This document shows positions 32,444-42,449 of a DNA stretch of 64,000 bases, one piece after another. The notes below the pieces were generated by a model. That model saw only the letters and a program-made list of their open reading frames with translations, ran no database searches and was not told the DNA's origin. The stretch covers positions 14,104,501 to 14,168,500 of the forward strand of contig CM064417.1 in NCBI GenBank assembly GCA_032690845.1, given 5' to 3'. Numbering within the stretch: position 1 is the stretch's first letter; each line of letters starts with the position of its first letter. The position numbers were made by a program, and so were the translations under genes. This DNA is from Eleusine coracana subsp. coracana. Taxonomy: Eukaryota > Streptophyta > Magnoliopsida > Poales > Poaceae.

Positions 32444-33129
32444 ATTGGCGCCGTCGGGGCAGTTTTCAGCCCCTTATCCCGTCTTACCTGTGCTGCTCAT
32501 CCCCCACCAGGGTCGAGTGGCTTGCCTCGCGCCTCCGTCCTGTTCGATGCTATTCGTCAGCCGAGTCCATCCGGGATGGCCATGTTTTGTCGCGACGAGG
32601 CCTGACCAGTGGGGTCCGTGTGCCTTTCCTGTCCCAAAATTCAAGGCGTGTCATGGGGCCTACATTGGCTCCACGGCCAGCTCCCACTGCTCGAATAAGT
32701 AGCAGAGGCTGAGTGGGTTACCTGACACTTGCGTCGTGGTGGGCCTATGCACGCGTGTGGTTGTTCCGTCTTTCTTGGCGCGGCCGCCGAAGGGATATTT
32801 CTCGCAATAATGACGGTGGAGTGGGCATGCGGTGCGTGAAGCCGTTCGTGGAAGCCGAGAAAATTTTGGGACAGTGGAAAAAGTGGAGTTATGGAGGAGC
32901 GTGGGTTGTCGCATCCACGCGCCGTGCAGGGTAAGTGGTTGAGAAGCTTATCACCTGGCGGGTTGTGGGCGGATTTTCCGCGGTCCGTTGCGATAGTGCT
33001 CCTAGCTCGTATCCCTATTTAAGCCTTGGGCGCCGCCTCCTCTGATTCTTCCTTTCGCCTTCCTTATTTCCTCGCCCTTTCTTTTCCTTTATCTCCAGCG
33101 ATCTCCCTTGCCATAGCCTCGTCGCCGCC
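32444..33129 (+). other. Noncoding stretch and leader of the antisense gene
   Basis: It begins where the tandem array ends (TTGGCGCCGTCGGGGC) and runs to the ATG at 33130. The last 110 bp after the TATA box look like a plant 5' leader: pyrimidine-rich (CTTTCGCCTTCCTTATTTCC) with GCCGCCATG at the start codon. Confidence 0.55.
33016..33023 (+). promoter_or_regulatory. TATA box of the antisense gene in G
   Basis: TATTTAAG, about 107 bp upstream of the ATG at 33130, followed by a pyrimidine-rich leader. It is independent of the LTRs and reads opposite to gag-pol. Confidence 0.55.
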
Positions 33130-36100
33130 ATGTCAGTCTTTACTCGCTCCATGGTGACGAAGAAGGTGTTAGAGGGACTCGTCAAAGCTTGGCTTCTCGC
33201 GCCCCTTACCGGGGCGAGGGAGTGGGTGGTGCCAGGAAGCAAGACGCGGCCGGAGCCCCTGAGGGGCTTTGTGGTGTCCTTTGTCCCCTTCCATGAGCGC
33301 GCGCTCGGGCGGCCGGCGCACGACTTCCTCTGAGCACTGCTCTACCACTACAAGGTGGAGTTGCAGCCCCTGAACCCCAATGGGATCCAGCACATCTCGG
33401 CCTTCGTGGCCTTGTGCAAGGGAATCCTTGGGGTATTGCCCAACTTCGACTTGTGGTGCCACTTCTTTCTCGTGTCCTGCATCAGGCGCAGGATCGGGAC
33501 GAGAGCTTCCCATGCACCATAGGGTGCGCGAGGATCCGACTTCGCGGCGAGCGCACGGGGGAGTACCTCTCGATGCCCACCCTGACTACCCACTCAGGGT
33601 GGCACAAGAGGTGGTTCTATCTGTGCAACGATGAGAGCCGACCCCTCCCTGAGTTCAGCGGCCGCGACATCGCCAAGCCCTGGGATAGCTAGCACTAGAA
33701 GAAACAGAAGAGTGGGAAGAAATGGATCGAGAGCGTGCTCGATGCCATCGCTCACCTCAAGGGGTCCGGACTCGATGGCGCGGGAGTCATCGGGTGGTAT
33801 CACAAGCGACGGTTCACACCGCTATGCCACCGCCTGCTCCCCATGTTCCTCGTTGATGCCGACAACCACGAGGTTCCAGGGAACATGATGGCAGAGGATA
33901 TGCTGCCCGATGACAAGGTGGTGAAGCGGGCGAGGGCCTGGCCCAGCGTGAAGGCCTGGCCCACCCCGAACGGCCTGGTGATGCGACCCGACTCCCGAGC
34001 GGTCAATGTGGTATGGGCTCTTGCTCCCTTGCTCGTGTATTGCCAACAGCACCGCCATTCTCATTGTTGTGACCGCGTTCGGTCCTTGGCATCTTTCCTT
34101 CCCTTTCTCTTTGCAGTCCCAGTGGGTGAGTTTGATCCAGACCCCTTCCCTTCGGCTGCCCGAGGGGGAGGCCACGAGGATTGCCAATTGTTTCAGGGAC
34201 GTGGAGCAGCCCGGGGCCAATCGGGCGATGCGGAAGACGAAGGATGCCGCCATCCATGCCAAGCATCAGAAGGAGAAGAGGTCGTAGTGGCGGCAGGCGC
34301 TACGCGAGGAGAGGAAGTGAAGGGCCGAGAACCCAACCGCCCCATCGCTGGCATCGACGGAGGAGGAGGATGAGGACAAAAAGGGGGACTCCACCAAGGA
34401 AGCCCTGAGCTTGTTCAAGGACATCAGTAGTGGCAACGGCGGCAGTGATGACAACAACGAGGATGGTGATGGCAGTAGCGATGACGCTGGTGGCGGTGAC
34501 GACAACAGCGACAGCGATAACGACAACGGCAATGACGATGATGGCTACAGTGGCGACGATGGTGGCGAGGATGCCGACGATGGCGAGGCTGACGATGACA
34601 ATGACGACGATGACGATGACATCGGTGGTGATGCTGGCTGGCGGCAAGCCTCGGCTATGTGCCTTTGGCGCGCCTGACTCTGGGGATTGGGTTATCCTTG
34701 ATCTTGTCATTCCCGGATGGGTCAGGACCGCCGGAGGAGCCCTGTTCGCCTGCACGGAGCAGGGATGTCTCTGAGGGTCAGATCCTGGCGGCAGGCTCCC
34801 CCATCAGGGGTGTGGTCCAGGCGGCAGAGCCGGAGGCTGAGCCGGTGCGCGTCGAGATGTCGCCCGTCGTTTTCGCGGCTAAGTCCGCACCTCTCATGAT
34901 GGCTACAAAGAAGCACCCGCGGGACAAATCTACGGGCGGTGACGCGCCGGTTGAGAAGCAGCGGGCTCGAGCCAAGTCCCTCGCTGGCCTAAGCTGTCCT
35001 TGATAAAGCAGCTCAAGGTGGGCGCTACCGGGGAGGCCCGGGCACGAGACGCCGTGGCGGCTGCTGTCGAGGAGGTATGGGTGCATGAAGACATGGCGGC
35101 CGCTGCGGTCGAGGAGATGTGGGCGCGTGACGCCACGATGGCCGCCACGGTTGAGGCGGCTTCTCGGGCGGTTACGCCCGCGGTGCAGGTCGAGGTCGTT
35201 AGAAGCGGCGTTCCGGAGGGCGCCGCGTCGACCGCTACCCCCGCCGTAATTGGTGCGGGAGCCATCACGGGTGCCGGAGGTCACTGAGTCCTGCGTCTGA
35301 TGGCGGAAGAGCACGCATTGCTGGGGGGCAGGCTCAGGTCGCTAACGGACTTGTGGAGCTCCTTGGAGCTTCAAGTCTTTGCTGCGTGCCGGGCGCTGAG
35401 GCTGGAGTGCGAGGCCTCGGCCACGTCGTCCCACCAGGCTCTGGCTGACGCCCGTCAGGAGTTGGAGGATGAGCGTCAGCTCGGGGAGGATCTCGGCACG
35501 AGTGTGGTCGAGCTTGAGGCCTCCTTAGAGCAGGTCGGGGGCCGGCTTGCCGCGGTGGAGCGTGACCTCGCCCTCGCTCGAGGGGAAAGGGATGGGGTTG
35601 CGGCGCGGGCTGCATGTAGCGCCGCGGAGGCCAAAAGGCTAGGACTCGCGTTGCTGCAAGAGAAGCTGCGCTGCAAGGCGGTAGACAAGGCGGCTCAGGC
35701 CGCCTCGGTCGCTGCCGGCTACTTGTCGCAGATGCAGGCTTCCCACAAAAGGGAAGAAGGTAGGCTTCCGTGACCCTCCTGCCTTGCACGTTGCTTCTTT
35801 TGGGTTTGTTGACTCTTAGTGGGTGTGGGACAGACCTTGGGTCAAGGCTGGTGGCGGTAGAGGGCTCCCTTCGTCAGGAGGCCGAGGAGAAGGGGGCGCT
35901 TCACGCTCTGCTGGGTCGAGCGGCGCGGGCGTTTCAAGTGGATGTTGCTCTCGACGCCACTCCCGTCGAACAAGTTGGGAGGCTGATGGAGGCCGGACAT
36001 GAGTGGGTCAAGCGAGGTGTGCATCATGGCATGCGTACCGCCTTCAGCATGTTTGCGACTCACTTTGACTTGGTCGAGGCAGAGTTCGAGGGCCTGAGTG

Positions 36101-36231
36101 TGGGCTACATTGAAGGGCACACCCCCGCGCATATGGAAGCGATCCACGCCCGCACCGTCCCTTACGACGACGTCCTGGCTCGCGCACACGAGGAGGAGGC
36201 GCTCCCTAGGATTAGTCAGTGCTTGCATTAG
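33130..36231 (+). pseudogene. Antisense gene of G (plant gypsy 'Transposase_28'-like protein), decayed
   Basis: Encoded opposite to gag-pol between integrase and 3' UTR. After MSVFTRSMVTKK come features of the plant 'putative gypsy type transposon' family: HYKVELQPLNPNGIQHISAF, VALCKGILGVLPNFDLW and later HKRWFYLCND and GWYHKRRFTPL. Then follow an acidic Asp/Gly/Asn run (about 34430-34640), an Ala/Val/Glu-rich part, and a coiled coil (35300-35773). It ends at 36231. TGA at 33331, TAG near 33519, a frameshift near 33480 and further stops show decay. GT-AG introns are likely at 34011-34116 and about 35758-35819. The role is unknown; other Tat elements also carry antisense ORFs. Confidence 0.75.
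34011..34116 (+). other. Probable intron in the antisense gene
   Basis: GTATGGGCTC at the donor side and a pyrimidine-rich run ending CTCTTTGCAG at the acceptor side. Flanking coding sequence (AVNV and SQWVSLIQTPS) reads on after removal. No transcript was available, so this is inferred. Confidence 0.55.
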
Positions 36232-36759
36232 TTGTCTTAATTATTTTTTGCTGGGCTTTTGTGCCCGTGTAATAACTTAGTTTTGAACTATCGTCTTGTT
36301 TAAATTCAGTGGCCCGTGGAGGCCTTAAACAATTTTTGATTTTAGTTCAATTAAGTTGTTTTGTGTGCTCAGCCTGTCGCCTTCCTAGTTTTAACTTGCA
36401 AAGTTCGAGCCCCCGGGCGCTTCGGAAGTTTAGTCTTGCCGGTGATCACCATTGTTGTGGTCGCTGGAGCAAGCATGACATTGCACCGTCTGACCGACTC
36501 GACTGTGAACCCCTTCGCTCGTGGCTTACTTTGTTTGCCAACATGGAGAGGCTCGAGACTGAGAGAAATGAAAGAACAGCAATGAAAGCAAAGAAAGTTT
36601 AAGGCGAAATAGAGTCGTGCCGTGTAGGCCCGTTGTGCCCTTCCAGCTCCCGAGCAACACTCGACCCCTCGAGAGGAGTCGGGTGTTGTTTAAGAGCGAG
36701 CAAGGCGTGTAAGGGTTGCGGAAAACAGAAAGCTAGGGATAGAATTTACGTAGCTGTGA
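36232..36759. other. Noncoding interval between the antisense gene and integrase remnant
   Basis: About 530 bp with no supported coding frame on either strand. The two genes converge here; the 3' end signals of the antisense gene would be expected in the first 100 bp (AT-rich, GTGTAATAACTTAG). Confidence 0.5.
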
Positions 36760-37365
36760 GATATTCTTTAGGAATTTAGGAATTTCTTTCTCGTGAACTA
36801 TGTTTCGTTATCCGTGATTATAGAGTTCGGGACTCCAAATTGGTGGATGATGTCGAGGAAGAATTCGACCGCTTCTTTGGATCGAATCTTGATCAGGGGG
36901 CATGCTTCGATCCACTTGGTGAACTTGTCGACCACGACAAGCAAGTGGGAGTAGCCCTCGGGTGCTTTTTTGAGTGGGCCCACGACATCCAAACCCCAAA
37001 CTGTGAATGGCCGCGTGATGGGGAACGTTTGAAGAGCCTCGACCGGTAGGTGCGTCTGTCGGGCGTAGTACTGGCAGCCTTTGTAGGTTTTGACTATGCG
37101 GGTCGCGTCGCCCATGCCAGTCGGCCAGTAGAAGCCTTGACGAATGGTGTTCCCCACGAGGGTTTGAGGTGCAGCGTGGTGACCGTAGAGCTCCCCCATG
37201 GATATCGATGAGTAGCCTGATGCCCTCATGGGCGGGGATGCAGCACTGCATCACTTTGGTGATGCTGCATTTGTAGAGCTCCCCGTCGACCAAGATGAAT
37301 GACTTGGAGCACCGGTAGAGCCGTTTGGCTTCAGTTCCATCGACGGGAAGCATTCCTCGAGCCAA
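36760..37365 (-). pseudogene. Element G integrase, truncated before the catalytic Glu
   Basis: The frame 37229-36798 has the zinc-binding tail (CQYYARQ, where CxxC is expected), then the first Asp in GLDVVGPLKK and the second in ITDNET, after which a TAA/TAG pair and unrelated sequence follow. An overlapping frame (37365-36808) covers the upstream part, GELYKCSITKVMQCC. The catalytic Glu and the C-terminal domain are absent by deletion. The integrase of G is therefore dead, and G must have moved before this loss. Confidence 0.85.
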
Positions 37366-37780
37366 GAACTTGACATATGGGACACTCCAGTTGGGTGGGA
37401 GCTCGGCTCGCTCGACCTAGGGGTCGATTCACTCGACCGCCAGGTCGCCCAACTCGCCCGAGCCACTTGGTCGATCGATCTCCATCATGTCCGCGAGCTA
37501 TGGGACCGCCAGAGGCGGGTCCTCGGCCCTCGAGTTGGGCTCGGCGGGATCGTTCGACCCCTCCTCAGCCTCTACGGGCTCCTTGGGTCGAACTGAAGGT
37601 TGGTGCTGGTCGTTCGTGAAGACCCCCAGAGGGATTTGCTCACGACCAGACGCCATTTTTGCAAGCGCGTCGGCCGCCTCATTGAGGCGTTATGGGATGT
37701 GCTAGAGCTCCAGCCTATTGAATTTGTTCTCAAGCTTGCGGACCTCCTAGTAGTCGAGTGCCATGGCGTCAGTCCGACAG

Positions 37781-38146
37781 CTAGACACTTTCATGATGGT
37801 AGTCTCCTCGGACCTCCAGCCGTCGGATCTCGAGCTCGATGGTGATCTTAAGTCTGTTGATGAGCACTTCGTACTCGGCCATGTTGTTTGATGCAAGGAA
37901 ATGCAACCGAATCGCATACTTTATATGTACCCCAAGTGGAGAGACGAAGATGAGGCCGACGCCTGTCCCTATCCACATGAGCGACCCGTCAAAGTACATG
38001 ACCCAATACTCCTGGTCGACAGGAGCGGACAGGAGTTGCGCCTCGGTCCACTCCATCATGAAGTCAACGAGGACCTTGGATTTGTTGGCCGCTTGGGGCT
38101 GGTACATGATGTCATGCCCCATCAGCTCGAGCGCCCACTTAGCCAC
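37781..38146 (-). pseudogene. Element G second (archaeal-like) RNase H
   Basis: The domain core is open: WVMYFDGSLMWIGTGVGL gives the first Asp, NNMAEYEVLINRL the Glu, VRGDYHHES the next Asp with Tyr in place of the usual Ser. The upstream 40 residues connect to the ordinary RNase H. The stretch 37366-37780 toward the integrase has stops only. The presence of both RNase H domains defines the Tat lineage. Confidence 0.8.
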
Positions 38147-38278
38147 CTTGCCCGCCGAGTCCCTGTTCTGTATAATTTCTCAGACAGGGAAGGAACTCAT
38201 GATGTGAATCGAGTGGGAGTCGAAGTAGTGCCGGAGCTTGCGCCTTGCCACCATCACTGCGTAGAGAATCTTGAGGAT

Positions 38279-39332
38279 CTAGGCGTACCTGGTCTTCGAG
38301 TCGGACAAAACCTCGCTGACATAGTAGACGGAGTGTTGGACTTTTAGGGTGTGTCCTTCTCTTTCTCGCTCGACGACGAGCGTCAAGCTCACGACCTGAG
38401 TCATTGCCGCTATGTATAGTAGCAGCACCTCTCCCAGTACTGGGGGTGGGAGGGAGGGTAGCACGGGTGCGCTGCTTAGGATGCGCTTGACGTCGTCGAG
38501 AGTGGACTGCGCCTTGGGGTTCCACTCAAACCGGTTGGACTTCTTCAAAAGCCTGTACAGTGGGAGTACCCTCTCATCAAGGCGTGAGATGAAGAGGCTC
38601 AATGCCGCCAGATGATCGCGGAGACGTTCTCGGGATTGGCCTTGATGCCTCATTAGGAGATGACGAACTTGAGATGCATGCCCCTCAGGACACCAAAACA
38701 CACTTCTCAGGGTTGAGTTTGACGCTGTTTGCGTGCAGCTTGGCAAAGACAAGCTCGAGGTCGGCCACAAGGATATCCGCCTGTTTGGATTTGACGATGA
38801 TGTCGTCCACGTAGGCTTCAACCGTGTGGCCGATCAAATGATCGAAACACTATTGCATACAGTGCTGAAACGTCACACTAGCGTTCTTGAGCCCGAAAGG
38901 CATCGTTACGTAGCAAGAAGAGCTGAACAGGGTGATGAAAGATATCGCGAGTTGGTCGGATTCTTTCATCATGATTTGGTGGTAGCCCGAGTAGGGATCT
39001 AGGAAGCAGAGAGTCTCACATCCCGCCGTTGATTCAACTATTTGGTCTATGCATGGCAAAGGAAAACAATCCTTTGGGCATGCCTTATTCAGGCTTGTAT
39101 AATCAACACACATTCTCTATTTCCCATTCTTTTTTCATACAAGAACAGGATTAGCTAACCATTTGGGATGATAAACTTCCTTGATGAACCCGGCCGCATG
39201 CAACTTGGCGATCTCATCTTCGATTGCCCTGCGCTTCTCCTCATCGAAGCGGCATAGGTGTTGCTTCACCAGCCTAGAGTCCGGCCTAATGTTCAAGGAG
39301 TGCTCGGCGACTTCCTTTGATATGTCAGGCAT
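38279..39332 (-). pseudogene. Element G reverse transcriptase and first RNase H, broken
   Basis: Pieces: 39332-39135 (KQHLCRFDEEKRRAIEDEI, IKEVYHPKWLANPVLV), 39113-38850 (CVDYTSLNKACPKD, motif A Asp in FLDPYSGYHQI, MPFGLKNASVTF), then in the same frame after a TAG the AYVDDIIVKSK catalytic motif, and 38821-38279 in another frame with the RT end and RNase H entry (FEWNPKAQSTLDDVKRI, LYIAAMTQVVS). The YVDD aspartates are intact. Stops and at least one frameshift inactivate it. An aligned closed copy elsewhere would be needed to measure the losses. Confidence 0.85.
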
Positions 39333-39363
39333 GTCCGAGGGTCTACACGCAAAAACATCGGCG

Positions 39364-39986
39364 TTAGCGTGAAGAAACTCGACGTGCGCGTCTTCCTATA
39401 TGGGGTGAGGGATGTCCCACTTTCATCGTCTTCTCCTTGTCACCCGAGGGGTCGACTTGCACCTCTTTGGTGTCCTCTGTGGGCTTGAACGAGGCGTTCT
39501 TGTCACTGGCATCGGGAGCCCCCTCCTCGAGGTGGGTGCGGATGGCCTCGAGCTCTCCGGCGGAGGCCACCGTTGCCGTAGCGAGGTCGCAGTTCTCCAT
39601 CTCGCATTGGAAGGCGCATTGCAGGGATGCACTAATAGTGATGACTCCTTTAGGCCTCGGCATCTTGAGCTTCAAGTAGGTGTAGTTGGGGACAGCCATG
39701 AACTTGGCGTAGCACGGACGCCCCAAAAGAGCGTGATTTGCTCCCAGAAAGTCGACCACCTCAAAGATGAGGGTCTCGGTCAAGAAGTGACAGGCAAGTT
39801 GATTCGCCCAAGGGGCATGGCCTGTCGCCCCAGGACGATCCCATGGAAGGGTGCGCCGGCTGGCTGAAGGCGCGATCGGTCGACCCCGAGTAGGTCGAGC
39901 ATGTCCGCATACAGTATGTTGATGCAGCTGCCTCCGTCCATCATCACCTTGGTGAGGCGGACCTCAGCGATGATGGGGTCGACCAC
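39364..39986 (-). pseudogene. Element G protease region, frameshifted
   Basis: 39986-39780 holds the protease active site KVMMDGGSCINILYAD and a following GIVLGRQAMPLG segment. The frame shifts near 39783 and continues in 39783-39364 with FEVVDFLGANHALLGRPCYAKFM, the second conserved protease half. The distal part is acidic spacer before the RT. The shift between the two halves rules out a working protease. Confidence 0.8.
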
Positions 39987-40353
39987 GAACGGGTATCGAC
40001 CCGGTCATGGTATGTGAGTGAGGTCATCTGACTGGTCAAAAGTGATCGGTAGATCCGACCACTTGAGAAACGCCGACATGGCGGGTTTCGCCGCGAGAAC
40101 CACACGACACTCGATTTTGACGGTGCGTCAGCTCCCTCGGGACTCGGGTCCTGTGAAAATCTTATGACAGGCCTTAGGGTTGGGGAACACCGGTCCATCT
40201 GGCTTTTCGTCCTTGTCAACGAGGTCCTAGACCCCTGGTTCTGACGCCTTCCCTGAGTCCCCCTTCTTTGCCTCCTCCCGGATGAATTCTTCATCATGGA
40301 GCAGTCCTTAAGGTTTAAGGAGGTGCTTTACAGGGAATCCATGATTAGGGCAT
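39987..40353 (-). pseudogene. Element G gag, C-terminal part
   Basis: Short open stretches between the protease and an inserted LTR fragment. The minus-strand reading includes a HDEEFIREEAKKGD segment, which corresponds to the region after the zinc-binding part of Tat gags. Stops occur. Confidence 0.55.
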
Positions 40354-40965
40354 GGCCCAGGACCAATCTGCACTAAAACGGTTGCCTAGGACGCATACAG
40401 ACTCAAATCTAGAAGTTCTACATATACACGGAAAGATAAGAAGAAGACCTTTCCAATCCCCCGGCCTCATGTCAAAATTCATTCGAAGTCATCGGGAATC
40501 ATCAAAACAAGAGAGGGTCCACAATCTGTGTCGGTGCTACGTCGCCTATTTTTGGCCTTTGGGCTTTCTATCTAGTTGAGCCTAATGAAGGGCGCGTACA
40601 GAGGGTCTTGAACGACCCTAGGGTCTTCATATACAGCCTCCGCCGCACCATTAGGGTTCGGGTTTTGCTTAGATCAATTCTGTTCATAAACACTGTCGCC
40701 GTTCGTCGGTTTGTGAGACCCAAACTTCGTGAGTTTAATCATACAGCTGCAATTGTGTTGCATTCTTCATTGTTCTTGCTTGTGTTCTTGATTCACAGGC
40801 AGGGATTAGACTTCTTGGCGAGGTCAATCATCCTTGGACGGTTGATAACTAGAGGAGACGTTGTGCTGCGATTACGGGGTTCTGAACATGTTGTTTAGAA
40901 GCCGGATTGATTTGTGTTTCGCCTCCACCCAAATCAAGATTTATCAGAACCTTTAAGAAGATTGG
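40354..40965 (+). repeat. CRM-type LTR fragment, truncated at both ends
   Basis: Matches full LTRs from the GGCCCAGGACCA segment to AGAAGATTGG. About 0.27 kb at the 5' side and about 20 bp at the 3' end (including CATCA) are missing. It interrupts the gag of G. The subfamily bases (AATTGTGTTGCATTC) agree with LTR2 and the solo LTR. Confidence 0.85.
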
Positions 40966-41158
40966 CTCCTTTCTCCCGCTTGCCTTTGCCCTTGCCCTCC
41001 GGTGCGCTGGAGGACCGCTCCCACGCACTCTTCGCTAGAGGTGAAGCTTGTGGCAATGTCTAGGAGCTCGCGGGCCGTGCGTGGACCTCTCCGGCCTAGC
41101 TCATGGATGAGCTGTTCTGACGTCGTGCCCGAGATGAAGGCTCCGACAATGTCCATGT
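40966..41158 (-). pseudogene. Element G gag, middle part
   Basis: The minus-strand frame gives DIVGAFISGTTSEQLIHELG and TARELLDIATSFTSSEE, which is typical of Tat gag after the core. The last five bases, 41154-41158, are CATGT, the TSD of element H. The frame continues at 44817 with LSKKLPNVGD once H and one CATGT are removed. Confidence 0.85.
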
Positions 41159-41493
41159 TCATGCGCGACAACTGAATTTACGGGTGAGCTTGTTCCTAAT
41201 GATTCCTATATGTGATTTTGAGAATAGATTGCTACCTAATGAATTAATTGTTGTTAGAAACCATGGAGATGATGATGAGATAGCTGGGGAGGCGATTGGA
41301 GACGTGATGGGCCAGCAAGGACGTCCAAGCCAAGGTGGAGGCCCAATCAAAACCGACTTCGAGTCTGTCTCGGAGCCCAGGACCAGTCTGCACTAAAACG
41401 GATGCCCAGGACGCATATGGACTCGGATTTGGACGTTCTATATATGCCTGGAAAGATAACGAAAAGCCCTTTCCAACACATGTGGTCCCATGT
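41159..41493 (+). repeat. 5' LTR of H, truncated on both sides
   Basis: Corresponds to about 43969-44303 of the 3' LTR. It begins TCATGCGCGACAACTG directly after the TSD and stops at GTCCCATGT. TATA, transcription start and primer site are deleted. Confidence 0.85.
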
Positions 41494-42449
41494 GCCTACA
41501 CCTCCCTTGTGCCTTGCAATTTTCAGTTTAGTTTGCTTCTCTGAATTTTAGTCCCTACAAGGTCATTGTGTTGTTGGTCTAGTACTTTTTCTTTGGTCTT
41601 GTTTGAGTCGTATGTGTCCTTGTTCATAGACAATCAAGAAAAAAAAATCAAATTGTTGCACACGTTGAGAGAATAGTACTGCTGGAATTGTTTGCACTAA
41701 ATATTTATTTAACATCTAGCCTTCTACTTTTTGTGTGCAAAAGAAACTTAGAGTGTTTTCTATTGCACGTTGTTCCTTGAGTCAAGAGATTGCTGCACGT
41801 TGTTGCATATGAGAATTGTTGGTTCAGTTCTACATATACATCTATTCCTTACGTAAAGAGTGCAAAAAAGAAAGTTTAGGTTTTTTCTTTGTGCTATAAA
41901 GTTCACAACTCTTGCTGCAGTTCTATGTCAAAAAAATCATAAAAGAAGTAAAAGGCAAAGAGGTGCTGAAAAAAATAAGAAGAAAAAGTCGCACCTATAA
42001 CAAAAGAAAAAAACGAAAGGAGTAGAGAAAAAAATTCAGAATTGCTTGCAGCCTTTGTGTCCTTTGTTGAGCCATTTGCTTGCTTGCTTGAACTAGGTCC
42101 ATGACAAGTTTAGGCCAGTGACATAGACTAGCTTGGGACTATTATTCAGTTTTGCAATTTCTGAATTGAAATTTTGCTAATCCTTGCTACTATAAATTGC
42201 CTACCTAGCTCCATAAATATCCTTCTGAATAGGCACAGATCTTTGGACCCTCGCAATCATCGGACCACACTCTCCAAGGTATCCTCTGTTTTGCTACTAA
42301 GAATCTTGTAAGAACTCAGTTAGGTGCTGTCATTTGCTTGTTGAGAGTTTCCACCGTGCTCAAACAGTGGTGATAGGAAAATATACTCTTGTGTGTTTTC
42401 TTGTTTTCTATTAACAATGACAGGTTAGAACACCGATGGTGATGAGTCG
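41494..42449 (+). other. Leader of H
   Basis: AT-rich, noncoding, about 0.95 kb. The part from 42160 on parallels the A leader (CCTAGCTC, CCCTCGCAATC, GGTATCCTC, AAGAATCTTGTAAGA). It ends in a T-rich run and AATGACAGG, the same acceptor-like form as in A and B. Confidence 0.65.

Noticed and set aside
30881..32700. Several open frames on both strands with repeated peptides
   Set aside because: They repeat because the DNA is a 523-bp tandem array; no domain or codon bias supports coding.
34300..34755. Val/Ile/Ala-rich 151-codon frame on the minus strand, membrane-like
   Set aside because: It is the complement of the GAT-rich acidic run of the antisense gene; hydrophobicity is a by-product.
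35334..36228. Minus-strand frames of 151 and 128 codons
   Set aside because: Shadows of the coiled-coil part of the antisense gene.
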